Below are positions 53,901 to 59,384 of a DNA stretch of 64,000 bases, one piece after another. The translations under genes were made by a program, and so were the position numbers. Source of the DNA: Hedera helix. Lineage: Eukaryota > Streptophyta > Magnoliopsida > Apiales > Araliaceae. Each line of letters starts with the position of its first letter. The first letter of the stretch is position 1. The DNA lies in the NCBI GenBank assembly GCA_947179155.2, contig OX359278.1, positions 29,144,773 through 29,208,772 of the forward strand, in the 5' to 3' direction. Below the pieces are notes generated by a model, which had not been told where the DNA came from, made no database searches, and saw only the letters and a list, made by a program, of their open reading frames with translations.

Positions 53901-55591
53901 CTTAATACCTAGGTTAAGCTTAAGCAGGCCTAGGCAGGAATCTATGAAACACTTTATTTAGTCATTTTTTGAGTTGCACTGGGAAGAAAGAAATTTAGTC
54001 CTTTAATTCAAAAAAATATTATATAGCTAGTCTTAAATATACTGTTCTCCAGAATATGGGGTCAAAATGTAACAACACAAAAATATACCGAGCTTACTTT
54101 TAACTTAAATAGTATGACCCTCATTTAACTTAAATAGTGACCTAACTCTTATGACTCATGTTCAAGCATTTATTTGACCCATTAGAAATCATAACTAAAA
54201 ATTAAAATCTGTCATGAGTTGTTAAAAAGTATTTAAGAAAATCAATAATAGATATTGAATGCTTCCAAATATAGAGATGTTTCTTTTACTCCTAAAATTT
54301 ATATATTCTTGAGTAATGTTTAACACTATCAAGCACGAAAGAAATGGCAAGATTGCCTACCCCATTTAAGGAAAAATTTTGAACCATAATCTATTGTAAA
54401 GAACAGTAAAAATGTCCCTGAAATTATAATGTCATTTCTCCTTCTTCTTTTTTCTAAGTTTTTGGGTCTATAAGTGTTGGGGAAATGACGAGTACATAGT
54501 GAGTACTAGGAGGATTGAGATAGAAAATATGTTTGAATAACAAAAAAGGCGAAGCAGAGCAATACGAGGGACTTGAAGAATTATTAATTATTTACTTTAT
54601 ATTATTGCCTAGAAATAAACATCAAGTTGCACAGTTATATATAATTAAAAAAACCTGTGCAACTTGGCCAGCAATTGAAAAAGAATATAACAGAGTCACT
54701 AACTCACTATATTGAGAAATCACGAGTTACACTATCTCTCAAAAAAATAAATTAACAGTCTTACATAGATAGTAGTTGTACATTCAATATTAACTGTGGA
54801 CCTCCTGACTCCTGTTTTCTCACATATATAATATCAATAGAATAATGTGTGCGAGCGTGGAGTAACTTGAAATTGACAATGCTAAGAGAATTCATCTTTC
54901 ATAAACTAAAAAAGGTGAATAGATTAAATATGGAGGGATACTGGGATAATCTGTCAAACTTTTAATAGGCATGAAACCAATTAGAACAGAGTAACGGGGA
55001 CACATTTGTTAATTGTAGGTTGAAATCTATCCACATTCATAAATCAACTAGACATAACAGATTTCAAAGTTTCATGGTATCCAAAACAGCACTCGAACAA
55101 AGTTTTCCATAAACACCATGTTGCACAGTTTTATATATGACCACAACTATAAAGTTATATTTACTCGAGTATTTCCTCTGCAACAAATTTCCATATTAGC
55201 AAAGAATTTTGACTAATTTTTTTGCATTGAAAAGTCCTAAATTACCAATTCATCAAAATAATTGAAAGAACTAACAAGTACAAAACAAATGGGTGATTCT
55301 TCTTCTACATACTGAAACTCGTATCCACAATTTTCACAATTAGCAACTATTTTCAGTCAAAAAAATTTGCAACTACACCCAAATTATCAAACCCAAATTG
55401 CCACACCCATATCATGCACACAGTTCATATACTTGGAGAGGGAGAGAGAGCGAGAGAATTACTTTGGGGCGTTCGAGAGTGATAGGGCGGAACTTTTGGG
55501 CAAAACTATCAGCCAATAAAATTGCCTGTACTGGGACTCGAGCCAGATCCTCCTCTGTATCCTCTTTGTTTCCCCCCTTTTTAGCCACCAT
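11953..55591 (-). CDS. EIF2B5: Translation initiation factor eIF2B subunit epsilon, 15 coding exons
   Basis: Catalytic subunit of cytoplasmic eIF2B, which exchanges GDP for GTP on eIF2 and so controls start of translation. Exons join as 55463-55591, 53096-53326, 49669-49983, 48611-48718, 43707-43896, 40297-40559, 38534-38663, 35136-35215, 30650-30898, 30492-30568, 21604-21695, 20530-20612, 17946-18017, 12434-12559 and 11953-11985 (all minus), giving 725 residues, close to the usual plant length. Residues about 21-250 form the nucleotidyltransferase-like domain ([20 protein letters not shown]; the usual GxG loop is missing, as in this family). Residues about 330-412 are left-handed beta-helix hexapeptides ([15 protein letters not shown]). 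An acidic linker follows, then a C-terminal W2/HEAT domain from about 566 with aromatic-acidic boxes ([28 protein letters not shown]). The start is supported by an in-frame TAA ten codons upstream and an ACAACAATGG context. Every splice junction keeps phase. The gene is unusual for spanning 43.6 kb with TE-filled introns. Confidence 0.96.
12434..12559 (-). CDS. EIF2B5: eIF2B-epsilon exon 14 (residues 674-715)
   Basis: Encodes [20 protein letters not shown] and the acidic [16 protein letters not shown] segment. These are the aromatic/acidic boxes needed in this family for nucleotide exchange and eIF2 contact. Acceptor TTTGCAG, donor GTAAGC, 42 codons. Confidence 0.96.
12935..12957. repeat. (CT)n microsatellite
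   Basis: Pure CT run in intron 13, just before a hAT-like element. Confidence 0.9.
12985..13796. mobile_element. Non-autonomous hAT-like element, 812 bp
   Basis: Ends CAGCGACGAATGCAG and (inverted) CAGGGATGGACCCA, the common plant 'CAG-GGCGGA-CCAGG' terminal style, followed on both sides by gggtgg-type words. The flanks tatatata and tatataaa would be an 8-bp duplication with one mismatch, but the surroundings are TA-rich, so this is weak. No transposase frame. It lies in intron 13. Confidence 0.55.
14455..14770. repeat. Tandem duplication, period about 178 bp
   Basis: The words ttcacaa-attaa, cttggaacaga-gaa and cttgtgat/cttgcgat recur in order at 14455 and 14632, followed by similar ttcttacag-actc and attattcaata-cctca stretches. 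Confidence 0.7.
16690..17220. repeat. Degenerate short tandem repeats (CGTATAAT-type, then AAACGC-type)
   Basis: 16690-16830 contains about ten copies of a word near tcgtataat/tcgtattat. 16900-17220 holds roughly three copies of a ~100-bp unit containing 'gtgaatagtgttttcgc', 'tttttcagaaa' and 'aaacgctat-tcgt-aaa'. It lies within the LTR-like block. Confidence 0.65.
17471..17945. other. Intron 13 sequence with purine-rich run
   Basis: GA-rich stretch at 17475-17590 on the plus strand, then ordinary intron sequence. No gene seen. Confidence 0.5.
17946..18017 (-). CDS. EIF2B5: eIF2B-epsilon exon 13 (residues 650-673)
   Basis: Encodes [20 protein letters not shown] and LFEE, the most conserved helix of the plant W2 domain. 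Acceptor TTGCAG, donor GTATTC, 24 codons. Confidence 0.95.
18498..18646. mobile_element. Small GC-rich MITE-like element (149 bp)
   Basis: Inverted ends atcaaggcgttgcttaggcg and, reversed, gtcaaaggcattgcctaggc frame a short non-coding unit in intron 12. No clear target duplication. Confidence 0.5.
18647..19392. other. Intron 12 sequence, nothing recognised
   Basis: No coding potential, repeats or element termini were seen between the two MITE-like units. Confidence 0.5.
19401..20251. mobile_element. Non-autonomous hAT-like element rich in GGCCTGGCC words, 851 bp
   Basis: Ends TAGTGGTGCACAAATGGCCTG and, inverted, GTCATGCATAACAGGCTGG. It is flanked by tatgtgta (19393-19400) and tatgtgcg (20252-20259), an 8-bp duplication with two differences. 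Both ends carry many GGCC(C/T)GGCC-like words in the first and last ~180 bp, around an AT-rich centre. It lies in intron 12. The overlapping short open frames here are composition artefacts. Confidence 0.65.
20530..20612 (-). CDS. EIF2B5: eIF2B-epsilon exon 12 (residues 622-649)
   Basis: Encodes [20 protein letters not shown] and YLPSIDEE in the W2 domain. Acceptor TTGCAG, donor GTCAGT, phase 1 in and 0 out. Confidence 0.94.
20613..21603. other. Intron 11, nothing recognised
   Basis: Ordinary intron with poly-T and poly-A tracts and no mobile-element termini seen. Confidence 0.6.
21604..21695 (-). CDS. EIF2B5: eIF2B-epsilon exon 11 (residues 591-622)
   Basis: Encodes [20 protein letters not shown] and [10 protein letters not shown], the conserved DCAGA-F-SMMKLAL segment of the W2 domain. 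Acceptor GCATCAG, donor A|GTAAGT. It is separated from exon 10 by an 8.8-kb intron holding a Ty3 element. Confidence 0.94.
22153..22410. mobile_element. Stowaway-type (Tc1/mariner-like) MITE, 258 bp
   Basis: Begins CTCCCTCCGTCCCAAATTAA and ends with its inverse (…TTTTGGGATGGAGGGAG), flanked by TA on both sides. The inverted ends extend well inward (atgcccagttttgac and its inverse near 22385). It is a classic plant Stowaway in intron 10. Confidence 0.93.
22782..26940 (+). pseudogene. Ty3/gypsy (chromovirus-like) gag-pol remnant in intron 10
   Basis: In order: gag ([31 protein letters not shown]; 22782-23160); zinc knuckles at 23443-23544, the first intact ([14 protein letters not shown]), the second having lost a Cys (CYGW); protease MLDTGS (about 23707); RT at 24150-24790 with FIDDILIYS at 24660; RNase H about 25080-25240 ([15 protein letters not shown]); integrase from 25766 ([25 protein letters not shown]); and a C-terminal part ([28 protein letters not shown]) ending HKEGRL at 26940. 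There are many stops (first at 23022) and frameshifts. The 5' LTR and gag start are missing. The orientation is antisense to the host gene. Confidence 0.92.
27058..27118. repeat. Three tandem ~20-bp units in the Ty3 LTR
   Basis: The unit tcggaaaatattcgttttg recurs three times with small changes (starts about 27063, 27083 and 27103). Confidence 0.85.
27265..27475. repeat. Degenerate direct repeats around attgaact-ataattgtcac
   Basis: Words cacagtag-n-cat, attcatattattgaactgat and ataattgtcac return three or four times at roughly 55-60-bp spacing within the LTR. Confidence 0.6.
27655..27740. repeat. Tandem 22-bp repeat, about four units
   Basis: The unit ataaagttaattgttttata is repeated with minor variation. 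Confidence 0.85.
29191..29530. mobile_element. MITE, family A copy 1 (about 340 bp)
   Basis: Inverted ends ttctaaaaatcgttaggcag and (from the right) ttttctaaaaattctggtta. The GC-rich termini contain cctaggc words around an AT-rich centre. A second copy is at 53605-53949 with the same layout and matching centre (acatatagta-atgtaa, tttacatgaaa-attacc). Confidence 0.7.
29535..30490. other. Intron 10 end, nothing recognised
   Basis: Mixed sequence with two weak open stretches lacking domains, and a GA-rich run at 30175-30195. Confidence 0.5.
30492..30568 (-). CDS. EIF2B5: eIF2B-epsilon exon 10 (residues 566-591)
   Basis: Encodes [20 protein letters not shown] and EVNSL, the start of the C-terminal W2 domain. 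The 81-bp intron 9 before it is the only compact intron in the gene. Donor AG|GTACGG, phase 2. Confidence 0.94.
30650..30898 (-). CDS. EIF2B5: eIF2B-epsilon exon 9 (residues 483-565)
   Basis: Encodes [20 protein letters not shown] and [11 protein letters not shown], the conserved W-HSVAPIP motif, then an Asp/Glu-rich linker to YFGKE. Acceptor GTCAG, donor GTTTGT, 83 codons. Confidence 0.95.
31006..31110. repeat. Direct repeat of LTR start
   Basis: gttgagatactcctcaaatcctattcag at about 31011 repeats 71 bp later as gttgggatactcttcgaatcctattcag, the start of the LTR at 31081. Confidence 0.75.
31081..31638 (+). repeat. LTR with primer-site-like flank, 558 bp
   Basis: Starts TGTTGGGATAC and ends ATTCCCAACA, a perfect TGTTGGGA/TCCCAACA pair. 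A TATA-like ctctataaatagtc is at about 31240-31253. The following gttgacgcattctatggaatcc resembles the primer-binding region seen after some plant 5' LTRs, so this is probably a 5' LTR whose internal part was lost, rather than a solo LTR. No matching 5-bp flanks. It lies in intron 8. Confidence 0.7.
31660..34900. other. Intron 8 bulk, no certain gene
   Basis: Includes a stretch near 31840-31975 resembling a transposon end ('accgcagacttacatgcc', 'cactaacattcaatttttaa'), a pyrimidine-rich leader-like stretch at 32360-32720, and unassigned open stretches at 32421-32699 and 32950-33198 (minus). A gctctgata-aaatttta word at 34121 recalls a minus-oriented LTR/primer-site junction, but no LTR was confirmed. 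Confidence 0.4.
35136..35215 (-). CDS. EIF2B5: eIF2B-epsilon exon 8 (linker, residues 456-482)
   Basis: A short, poorly conserved linker exon encoding [20 protein letters not shown] and CWATSE. It is inferred because exon 7 ends in phase 1 while exon 9 starts in phase 0. This 80-nt open segment, with acceptor TATGCAG and donor GAG|GTTATT, restores the frame exactly. Plant homologues have a variable linker here. Confidence 0.82.
36320..37500 (+). pseudogene. L1-type LINE remnant (RT C-terminal part and zf-RVT region)
   Basis: Plus-strand frames with many stops read fragments typical of plant L1 LINEs: a [19 protein letters not shown] stretch near 36355, RFWEDPWLGYYQF (about 36867), and [18 protein letters not shown] wording (about 37205) leading into the zinc-binding region. 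It lies in intron 7, antisense to the host gene. Confidence 0.6.
37721..37765 (-). other. Possible short leader exon with ATG in intron 7
   Basis: Downstream of the promoter-like segment, an acceptor-like ttcagttgcag is followed by ATG coding MDYNNDEYV and then GTAAAC, a possible donor. No continuation was found, so this may be a captured first exon or chance. Confidence 0.25.
37800..38100 (-). promoter_or_regulatory. Promoter-like segment inside intron 7
   Basis: The minus strand shows several site-II-like GGGCC/GGCCCA words at 38020-38090, a TATA box (cttttataacc, around 37945-37952), then a pyrimidine-rich leader-like sequence (cattctctgattcatttact). This arrangement is typical of plant housekeeping promoters and unlike the surrounding intron. 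It could be a captured promoter or an internal promoter for the host gene. Confidence 0.4.
38534..38663 (-). CDS. EIF2B5: eIF2B-epsilon exon 7 (residues 413-456)
   Basis: Encodes [20 protein letters not shown] followed by the acidic [11 protein letters not shown] stretch. Acceptor TGTGCAG. The donor is placed at C|GTAACT because this phase matches exon 8. Confidence 0.9.
38670..40290. other. Intron 6, nothing recognised
   Basis: No element ends or coding segments; a short (CA)n run lies near 39763-39778. Confidence 0.5.
40297..40559 (-). CDS. EIF2B5: eIF2B-epsilon exon 6 (residues 325-412)
   Basis: Encodes the left-handed beta-helix: repeated hexapeptides such as [30 protein letters not shown] and HNVTVGDG. 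Acceptor GGTCAG, donor GTATGC; phase 1 in, phase 0 out. Confidence 0.95.
40839..40995 (+). mobile_element. SINE-like unit (tRNA-derived)
   Basis: Starts ggggaggcccagtggttggg, matching a pol III A box (…CCCAGTGG), runs about 140 bp and ends in an A-rich tail (ggtgaaaaaattaaag). The B box is degenerate. It lies in intron 5, antisense to the host gene. Confidence 0.4.
41212..41636 (-). other. Unassigned open reading stretches in intron 5
   Basis: Two overlapping minus-strand frames of 106 and 70 codons (e.g. [40 protein letters not shown]) with fairly balanced composition. I recognise no domain. They may come from a captured gene or an element; no splice evidence. Confidence 0.25.
41651..42264 (+). 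mobile_element. TRIM element (miniature LTR retrotransposon), 614 bp
   Basis: Terminal direct repeats at 41651-41864 and 42056-42264 share tataacac, caatccca/cagtccca, gctatcattaata, tggtgggtta/gatgggtta, gattcggactttgga/aattcggactcgaga and ttgttac. After the left repeat comes ttatggtatcaaaactgac, like the tRNA-Met primer site TGGTATCA. Before the right repeat is a purine tract (aagtgggg). The centre of about 190 bp is non-coding. It lies in intron 5. Confidence 0.78.
42279..42672 (-). repeat. Second direct-repeat pair, TRIM-like
   Basis: An 84-bp unit at 42279-42360 recurs at 42588-42672 (ggaga-caaagac-acatcaacc, gccagtatag/gcaagtatag). The minus strand reads 'tagtcccacattggttgtat' and 'aactagtttttggggatggg', wording common in plant TRIM LTRs. 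It lies directly beside the TRIM above. Confidence 0.55.
43211..43625 (-). pseudogene. L1-type LINE reverse transcriptase fragment
   Basis: The minus strand reads [36 protein letters not shown] and then [25 protein letters not shown], the fingers/palm start of a plant L1 RT, with frameshifts. It lies in intron 5, just downstream of exon 5, in sense with the host gene. Confidence 0.8.
43707..43896 (-). CDS. EIF2B5: eIF2B-epsilon exon 5 (residues 262-325)
   Basis: Encodes [20 protein letters not shown] to GMYRAS, linking the catalytic-like domain to the beta-helix. Acceptor TTTCAG, donor G|GTAAGG. It ends in phase 1; the split codon becomes GAG (Glu) with exon 6. Confidence 0.95.
44867..45130 (-). 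other. Unassigned exon-like reading frame in intron 4
   Basis: An 87-codon frame ([59 protein letters not shown]) has amphipathic, protein-like composition and is followed by AG|GTTTAA, a possible donor. I do not recognise the family. It may be a captured host exon or part of an element. Confidence 0.3.
45455..46034. mobile_element. Probable non-autonomous hAT-like element
   Basis: The right end, read inverted, is CTAGGGGCGGAACCAGGAAC, followed inward by cgggaggggcc; the left end has gagggaggccatgacccc. This 'GGGGCGGA-CCAGGA' style marks a common plant non-autonomous transposon. The left border is vague. It lies in intron 4. Confidence 0.4.
46350..46640. repeat. Tandem duplication, period about 149 bp
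   Basis: aactttcaccaagct-ataaaatgga, actctagtgaaatagaa and aaacgaaaaccaac-gatg appear in the same order at 46350 and 46498. Confidence 0.75.
46854..47599. mobile_element. MULE/MITE-like element with GTATCGTACGATAC-rich ends
   Basis: Inverted ends tcatagttgccagaatctta and tcatagttgtcaaatcgtga. The first ~160 and last ~100 bp are packed with tatcgta/tacgatac palindromic words around an AT-rich centre. ttaaaatca occurs at 46845-46853 and 47600-47608, which could be a 9-bp duplication (Mutator style), though part of it overlaps the inverted ends. It lies in intron 4. Confidence 0.6.
47876..48112. repeat. Tandem duplication, period about 126 bp
   Basis: cagattcatt-gca-a-caatca, gctgaaaattat, gatgcatcccagaagca and aagagtacca-g-gcagaaat recur in order at 47876 and 48002. 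Confidence 0.8.
48611..48718 (-). CDS. EIF2B5: eIF2B-epsilon exon 4 (residues 226-261)
   Basis: Encodes [20 protein letters not shown] to FVKGLLLDD, a strongly conserved segment of the family. Acceptor TTGTAG, donor GTATGT, 36 codons. It has no usable Met and is found only by homology and splice sites. Confidence 0.95.
49669..49983 (-). CDS. EIF2B5: eIF2B-epsilon exon 3 (residues 121-225)
   Basis: Runs from [18 protein letters not shown] to [11 protein letters not shown], the rest of the nucleotidyltransferase-like fold including the family-typical GDT segment. Acceptor GTGAAG, donor GTTTAG, 105 codons, phase 0-0. Confidence 0.95.
49984..51720. other. Intron 2, first part; microsatellites only
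   Basis: No coding potential. (TG)n at about 51381-51396 and (CA)n(TA)n at 51435-51466 are near-complementary and could pair. Confidence 0.5.
51722..51890 (+). mobile_element. SINE-like unit with A and B box
   Basis: ggggatagctcaacaggtag closely matches a tRNA A box (TAGCTCA-nn-GGTAG). gggttccggacacc, about 55 bp on, resembles a B box (GGTTCGAnnCC). The rest is non-coding. It lies in intron 2, antisense to the host gene. Confidence 0.5.
52138..52494 (+). repeat. Possible copia-type LTR fragment
   Basis: Short block with a TATA-like actataaatatctcag (about 52323), an aatgaaatctgagaaatctctc stretch like an R/U5 region, and an end at tttacaca. No matching flanks or internal region. Confidence 0.3.
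52680..52918 (+). pseudogene. L1-type LINE 3'-end coding fragment
   Basis: Reads [20 protein letters not shown] and [10 protein letters not shown], wording typical of the C-terminus of plant L1 ORF2 (W-ERNAR-F...LWDRI-FLASLW). It is cut off upstream. It lies in intron 2, antisense to the host gene. Confidence 0.65.
53096..53326 (-). CDS. EIF2B5: eIF2B-epsilon exon 2 (residues 44-120)
   Basis: Encodes the nucleotidyltransferase-like core ([20 protein letters not shown] to LRLIYERNV). Acceptor TTTGAAG and donor GTAAGT bound a phase 0-0 exon of 77 codons. Confidence 0.96.
53605..53949. mobile_element. MITE, family A copy 2 (about 345 bp)
   Basis: Same layout as 29191-29530: ttttctacaaattgctaggc at the left, cctaggcagg-atctatgaaac at the right, and a shared centre (aaacatatagtagatgtaaa; tttacatgaaaaattaccac). 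It lies in intron 1. Confidence 0.7.
53950..55462. other. Intron 1 remainder, nothing recognised
   Basis: AT-rich intron; no domains or element termini seen. Confidence 0.5.
55463..55591 (-). CDS. EIF2B5: eIF2B-epsilon exon 1 (residues 1-43)
   Basis: Begins [20 protein letters not shown] and ends at ERPK, followed by donor GTAATT. It holds the start of the nucleotidyltransferase-like domain. It joins exon 2 in phase 0 to give [11 protein letters not shown], the family signature. Confidence 0.95.
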
Positions 55592-55800
55592 TGTTGTGCT
55601 TAGCTTAACAGGCTCTCTCTCTTACTACGGGCGGAAAAACAATTATGCGGCACCGGAAAAACCTCCGTACTCGATACGCAAAACCCCAACCAATTTGGGT
55701 TTGCATTTTAAATTAGTCGGGTTGGATTTCGGGTTAAACCGTTATTAACCCACATCTAGCATGAATCCAACATATTTAACTTTTAAGGCAAATTATCCCA
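55592..55800 (-). promoter_or_regulatory. Promoter and 5' leader of eIF2B-epsilon
   Basis: About 210 bp between the start codon and microsatellites. On the gene strand it shows a CCAAT-type box (ATTGG, around 55695) and a GA-rich leader (GAGAGAGAG), but no clear TATA box. An in-frame TAA at 55624-55622 fixes the ATG. Further upstream lie microsatellites and Helitron DNA, so the promoter is either very short or includes transposon sequence. Confidence 0.6.
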
Positions 55801-55803
55801 TAT

Positions 55804-55819
55804 CATCTATCTATCTATC

Positions 55820-55866
<47 letters not shown>
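55804..55866. repeat. (ATCT)n and (TA)n microsatellites
   Basis: Short ATCT run followed by about 18 TA units at the border between the eIF2B-epsilon promoter and Helitron DNA. Confidence 0.95.
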
Positions 55867-55870
<4 letters not shown>

Positions 55871-55979
55871 TGGACTACATTAACACCACATTATATCTTA
55901 TGTGACTCTCTCCTCTGAGCAACTTCTCTCCAACTATTCTGATATTATCATTATTAATTAATTAATTATTAATCTATTA
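55862..55979 (+). mobile_element. Truncated Helitron 5' end
   Basis: tatattaaaatggactacattaacaccacatt matches the 5' ends at 62532, 62650 and 62784. It stops after about 118 bp, where a longer Helitron begins. Confidence 0.65.
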
Positions 55980-58900
55980 TCTATTATATATACTAAAATG
56001 CAGTACATAACACCGTTACTTAACAAGTGGCTTTCTCACAATGAAACACATGTCTTACGTATTTAATACCCTCAATCCTTACTACGATTTTGGAAATTTA
56101 CTCCACTTTTTATAATTTTTTAATATTATACATTTTATATAATTATACCATATATATAACTTACTTCCCAAATTACTAACCATAATTACCCATTAAATCT
56201 GGCTTTTGAAATTTTAAAATATTATATACCATTTATAATATTATATTTTACATTATATCATACATATTATTATTAAATAAATAATAACAATTGAGCTGAA
56301 CCATTACTCCTGTTTTTTGTATTTTATATTATTATACTACACATTATACCTTAAACAAGTAAAAAAATATAATTTACTAACCATTATATACCATTTATAA
56401 TATTATACCACACACAAATAATAACAAAATTATTTTTATAATGTATGATATAATCTACACGATCACTACAAATCTAAATTTAATTATGTTCAAACATAAT
56501 TATTATATCTTAAAAACAAAATCAGTACATATCTAAACTGTTTTGATAATCTCAAGTGCTCTGTTAATTTCAACTGCAAAAATGCTATCACTACTAATTT
56601 AATTATATTATACCATTTATTTACACTTATATAACAACATTAATTATATTACAGCGTAACATTATACCATTTATCTCAATTCCACGTTAAATCTAAACTT
56701 ATGCCATGTGTCGCTCTATGATGAAACATTACTGGAAATGTCACTCGCAGCTTGCACTTTCAGTGAAACCTTAATACACTCATTTTTTTAATTATTTCAC
56801 ATACACAGAATAATTCAACACATCTTAATTCGATATACATATCACATCTCACAATTGGATATTTCTATATTTTTTCGGCTTTCAAAAATCAGACCATACT
56901 CGCCATAAAAATAATTATTTTTACATTCAGACTATTCTCACAGATAATAAAATTATTTTAACTCATACAATTCACGCCTATGTATTAAACTTTTAAAAAT
57001 TAATTTTATCTCACAAAAAAAATAATATTAATTTCATAATTACACAATAAAATTGTAATATAACCAATAAATATGTTGCGATTACAAAATTGCATCAAAT
57101 CCATGTTATGACTGTCATTCAACAATTTCTATTTTTTTTTACATATAACATTAATTATCTGATAATATTATTAGATCCCTAACTTATGGCAACTCTCCCA
57201 ACCAAAAATAAAACTTCTCCATAAATATTGCATTAGGATTCGAAACTAAATCCATAATTACTTTATCCAATACATTCGGATTTGTACATATAATATTATT
57301 ATTTTTTACCTCCCAAAGTTGTTGCAAATAACTCTACCACAAAAAATATTGCATAATTTAAGCAATCTCAATTTGATCTTATCAAATTAATTCAGTTTAT
57401 AATATTATCCAATTAAAATCCCATTAATTTTAGCAATCTCAAATCCTCAAATTCCATTAATTTAATCAATACAAATCAGACTACTATCATAAAAAATAGA
57501 ATATAACCCATAAATATGACTGTCATTCAATAATTCTAAATTGTTGCAAATAAATCTATCACCTAAAAATATTGCATAATTTAAGCAATCTTAATTTGAT
57601 CTTATCAAATTAATTCAGTTTTGAATATTATCCAATTAAAATCCCATTAATTTAAGCACTCTCAAATTGAATATAACACAATCGAATATTATCCAATAAA
57701 TTGAAAATTCAATATTATCCCATTAAAATATATAAGTATAGCACAAAAAATAATATTAATTTTTTTGTCACAAATCATATAAAATTGCAAAATTAAAGAA
57801 ATACCAAATAGATAATAATCCAATTTTATGTATGGTTGGTCTACACAATTTTTATAATAACCCTAAAATATATACCACCTATTTCATTCTAAATCACACC
57901 ACATAATAGTTTTCTTCTTCATATATTTTGTTTCTATATGGTAAGCTTATTTTTCTTTTGTTATTGCTCTTTTTCTATTTCTATTACATTCTGTTTCTTT
58001 GCCTCATCATGAATCTGACTTCAAATTTTTTTTCTACTTCTATTTCATTCTGAACCTTTGTCTCACCACAAATTAAATCTGACTTCAACTTTTTTGTTGT
58101 TTAATTATTTAGCTGGCGCAACTACTAAATACAATTGTGTTGCTAACATCAGTCCTGTAAAGAGAAACGTCAAAAATTAAGGCACAAATAACTAAACTCT
58201 AGAATATGCCTTGCTTCTATAAAGGTGACTACATAAACAGTATTAAGATGATATTGTTGAATAAGAAGATATATATATATATACATAAACTTTACCTTTA
58301 CTATAACAACTTGACATCTACAAATTGTTTACCTTTATTATAACAACTTAACATCTACAAGTTATTCCTTCGTAGGATGGCAGAATACAAGCCAATATCA
58401 AAAGAACACTTTAAAATAAATTTCAACCATTAGTCAAGGAAAACAAAGTTTTTATTATCACCAATTTTGTTGTTAGTCAGAACGGTAGTTCTTTTAAAGT
58501 TACTAAACATCCATATAAGATTAATTTCGTATATTCCACCTCATTGCAAGAGTCAGCTGATGCTTCAATTCATACGTATGGACTCCAATTCAGTTCATTT
58601 GATCAAATACTAGCTAGCGCGATTGATGATTCCTACTTACTTAGTATGTTTCACGATGATTTTGAAGCCATCTTTTTCATACAAAATTTATTATATAACT
58701 GTACAATTGTAATGTTGTGTGTTTATGTGTTATTGCTCAACTAACTGCAATTGGAGATTTACAACTCAGCACAAACAATGAAAAACAAAGTAAGAGAGTT
58801 AATATTGAATTAACTTATAACATATAAACTATACATATTGCTCAAAACTACAATTATACAATAGATTCGTATGAATTTTTTGTTCTAATGTTGTATTCAT

Positions 58901-59384
58901 ATACCAGTCAAACTATATTGACTTGTCGCAATTTCAAATTGATATTATCCAATAATTTGATTTTTGAATTGTTTTATTATCTCATTTTTTTGTTAATAAC
59001 TCTGACACATAAATATATAATATTATCCAATAATTTGAATTTTTAATTTTTTTAAAAATAATTCTCAAGCAAAAAAATATGTAATATTATCCCATCATTG
59101 GGCTTTAGAACTTTATTTACAAAAAAAATTCATGCATAATTTTTTTTATTTTTAAATTCTTTAATCAGACAAAATAATAATAATATTATCTCATAAATAC
59201 AAATCTAAACTGATATTATATCTCAAAATTGCATCAATTCTAAATTGATATTATATCCCATTATTTTATTTTTATATTATCTCAAATTGATTGGTGATTA
59301 ATCTAAACAATTTTTAATTTTTAATTTTTAATTTTTTTTAACAAAAACAAATAATCCCGCCGCAACGCGCAGGATTGTATCTAG
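55980..59384 (+). mobile_element. Helitron copy 1 (3405 bp)
   Basis: Begins A^TC (TCTATTATATATACTAAAAT) and ends with a GC hairpin region (cccgccgcaacgcgcagg) followed by TTGTATCTAG^T, the Helitron CTRR end with host T. The 3' hairpin is damaged (cgcagga instead of cgcgggg). It carries a decayed RPA-like frame at 58100-58740 and no Rep/helicase, so it is non-autonomous. Copy 2 follows head-to-tail. Confidence 0.88.
58100..58740 (+). pseudogene. RPA-like (OB-fold) coding remnant of Helitron copy 1
   Basis: After several stops and frameshifts it reads VKENKVFIITNFVVSQNGSS, then FKVTKHPYKINFVYSTSLQE and FDQILASAIDDSYL, the pattern of the RPA70-type single-strand DNA-binding proteins carried by plant Helitrons. 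An upstream part (TTKYNCVANISPVK) matches the usual N-terminus. It cannot encode a full protein. Confidence 0.7.
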
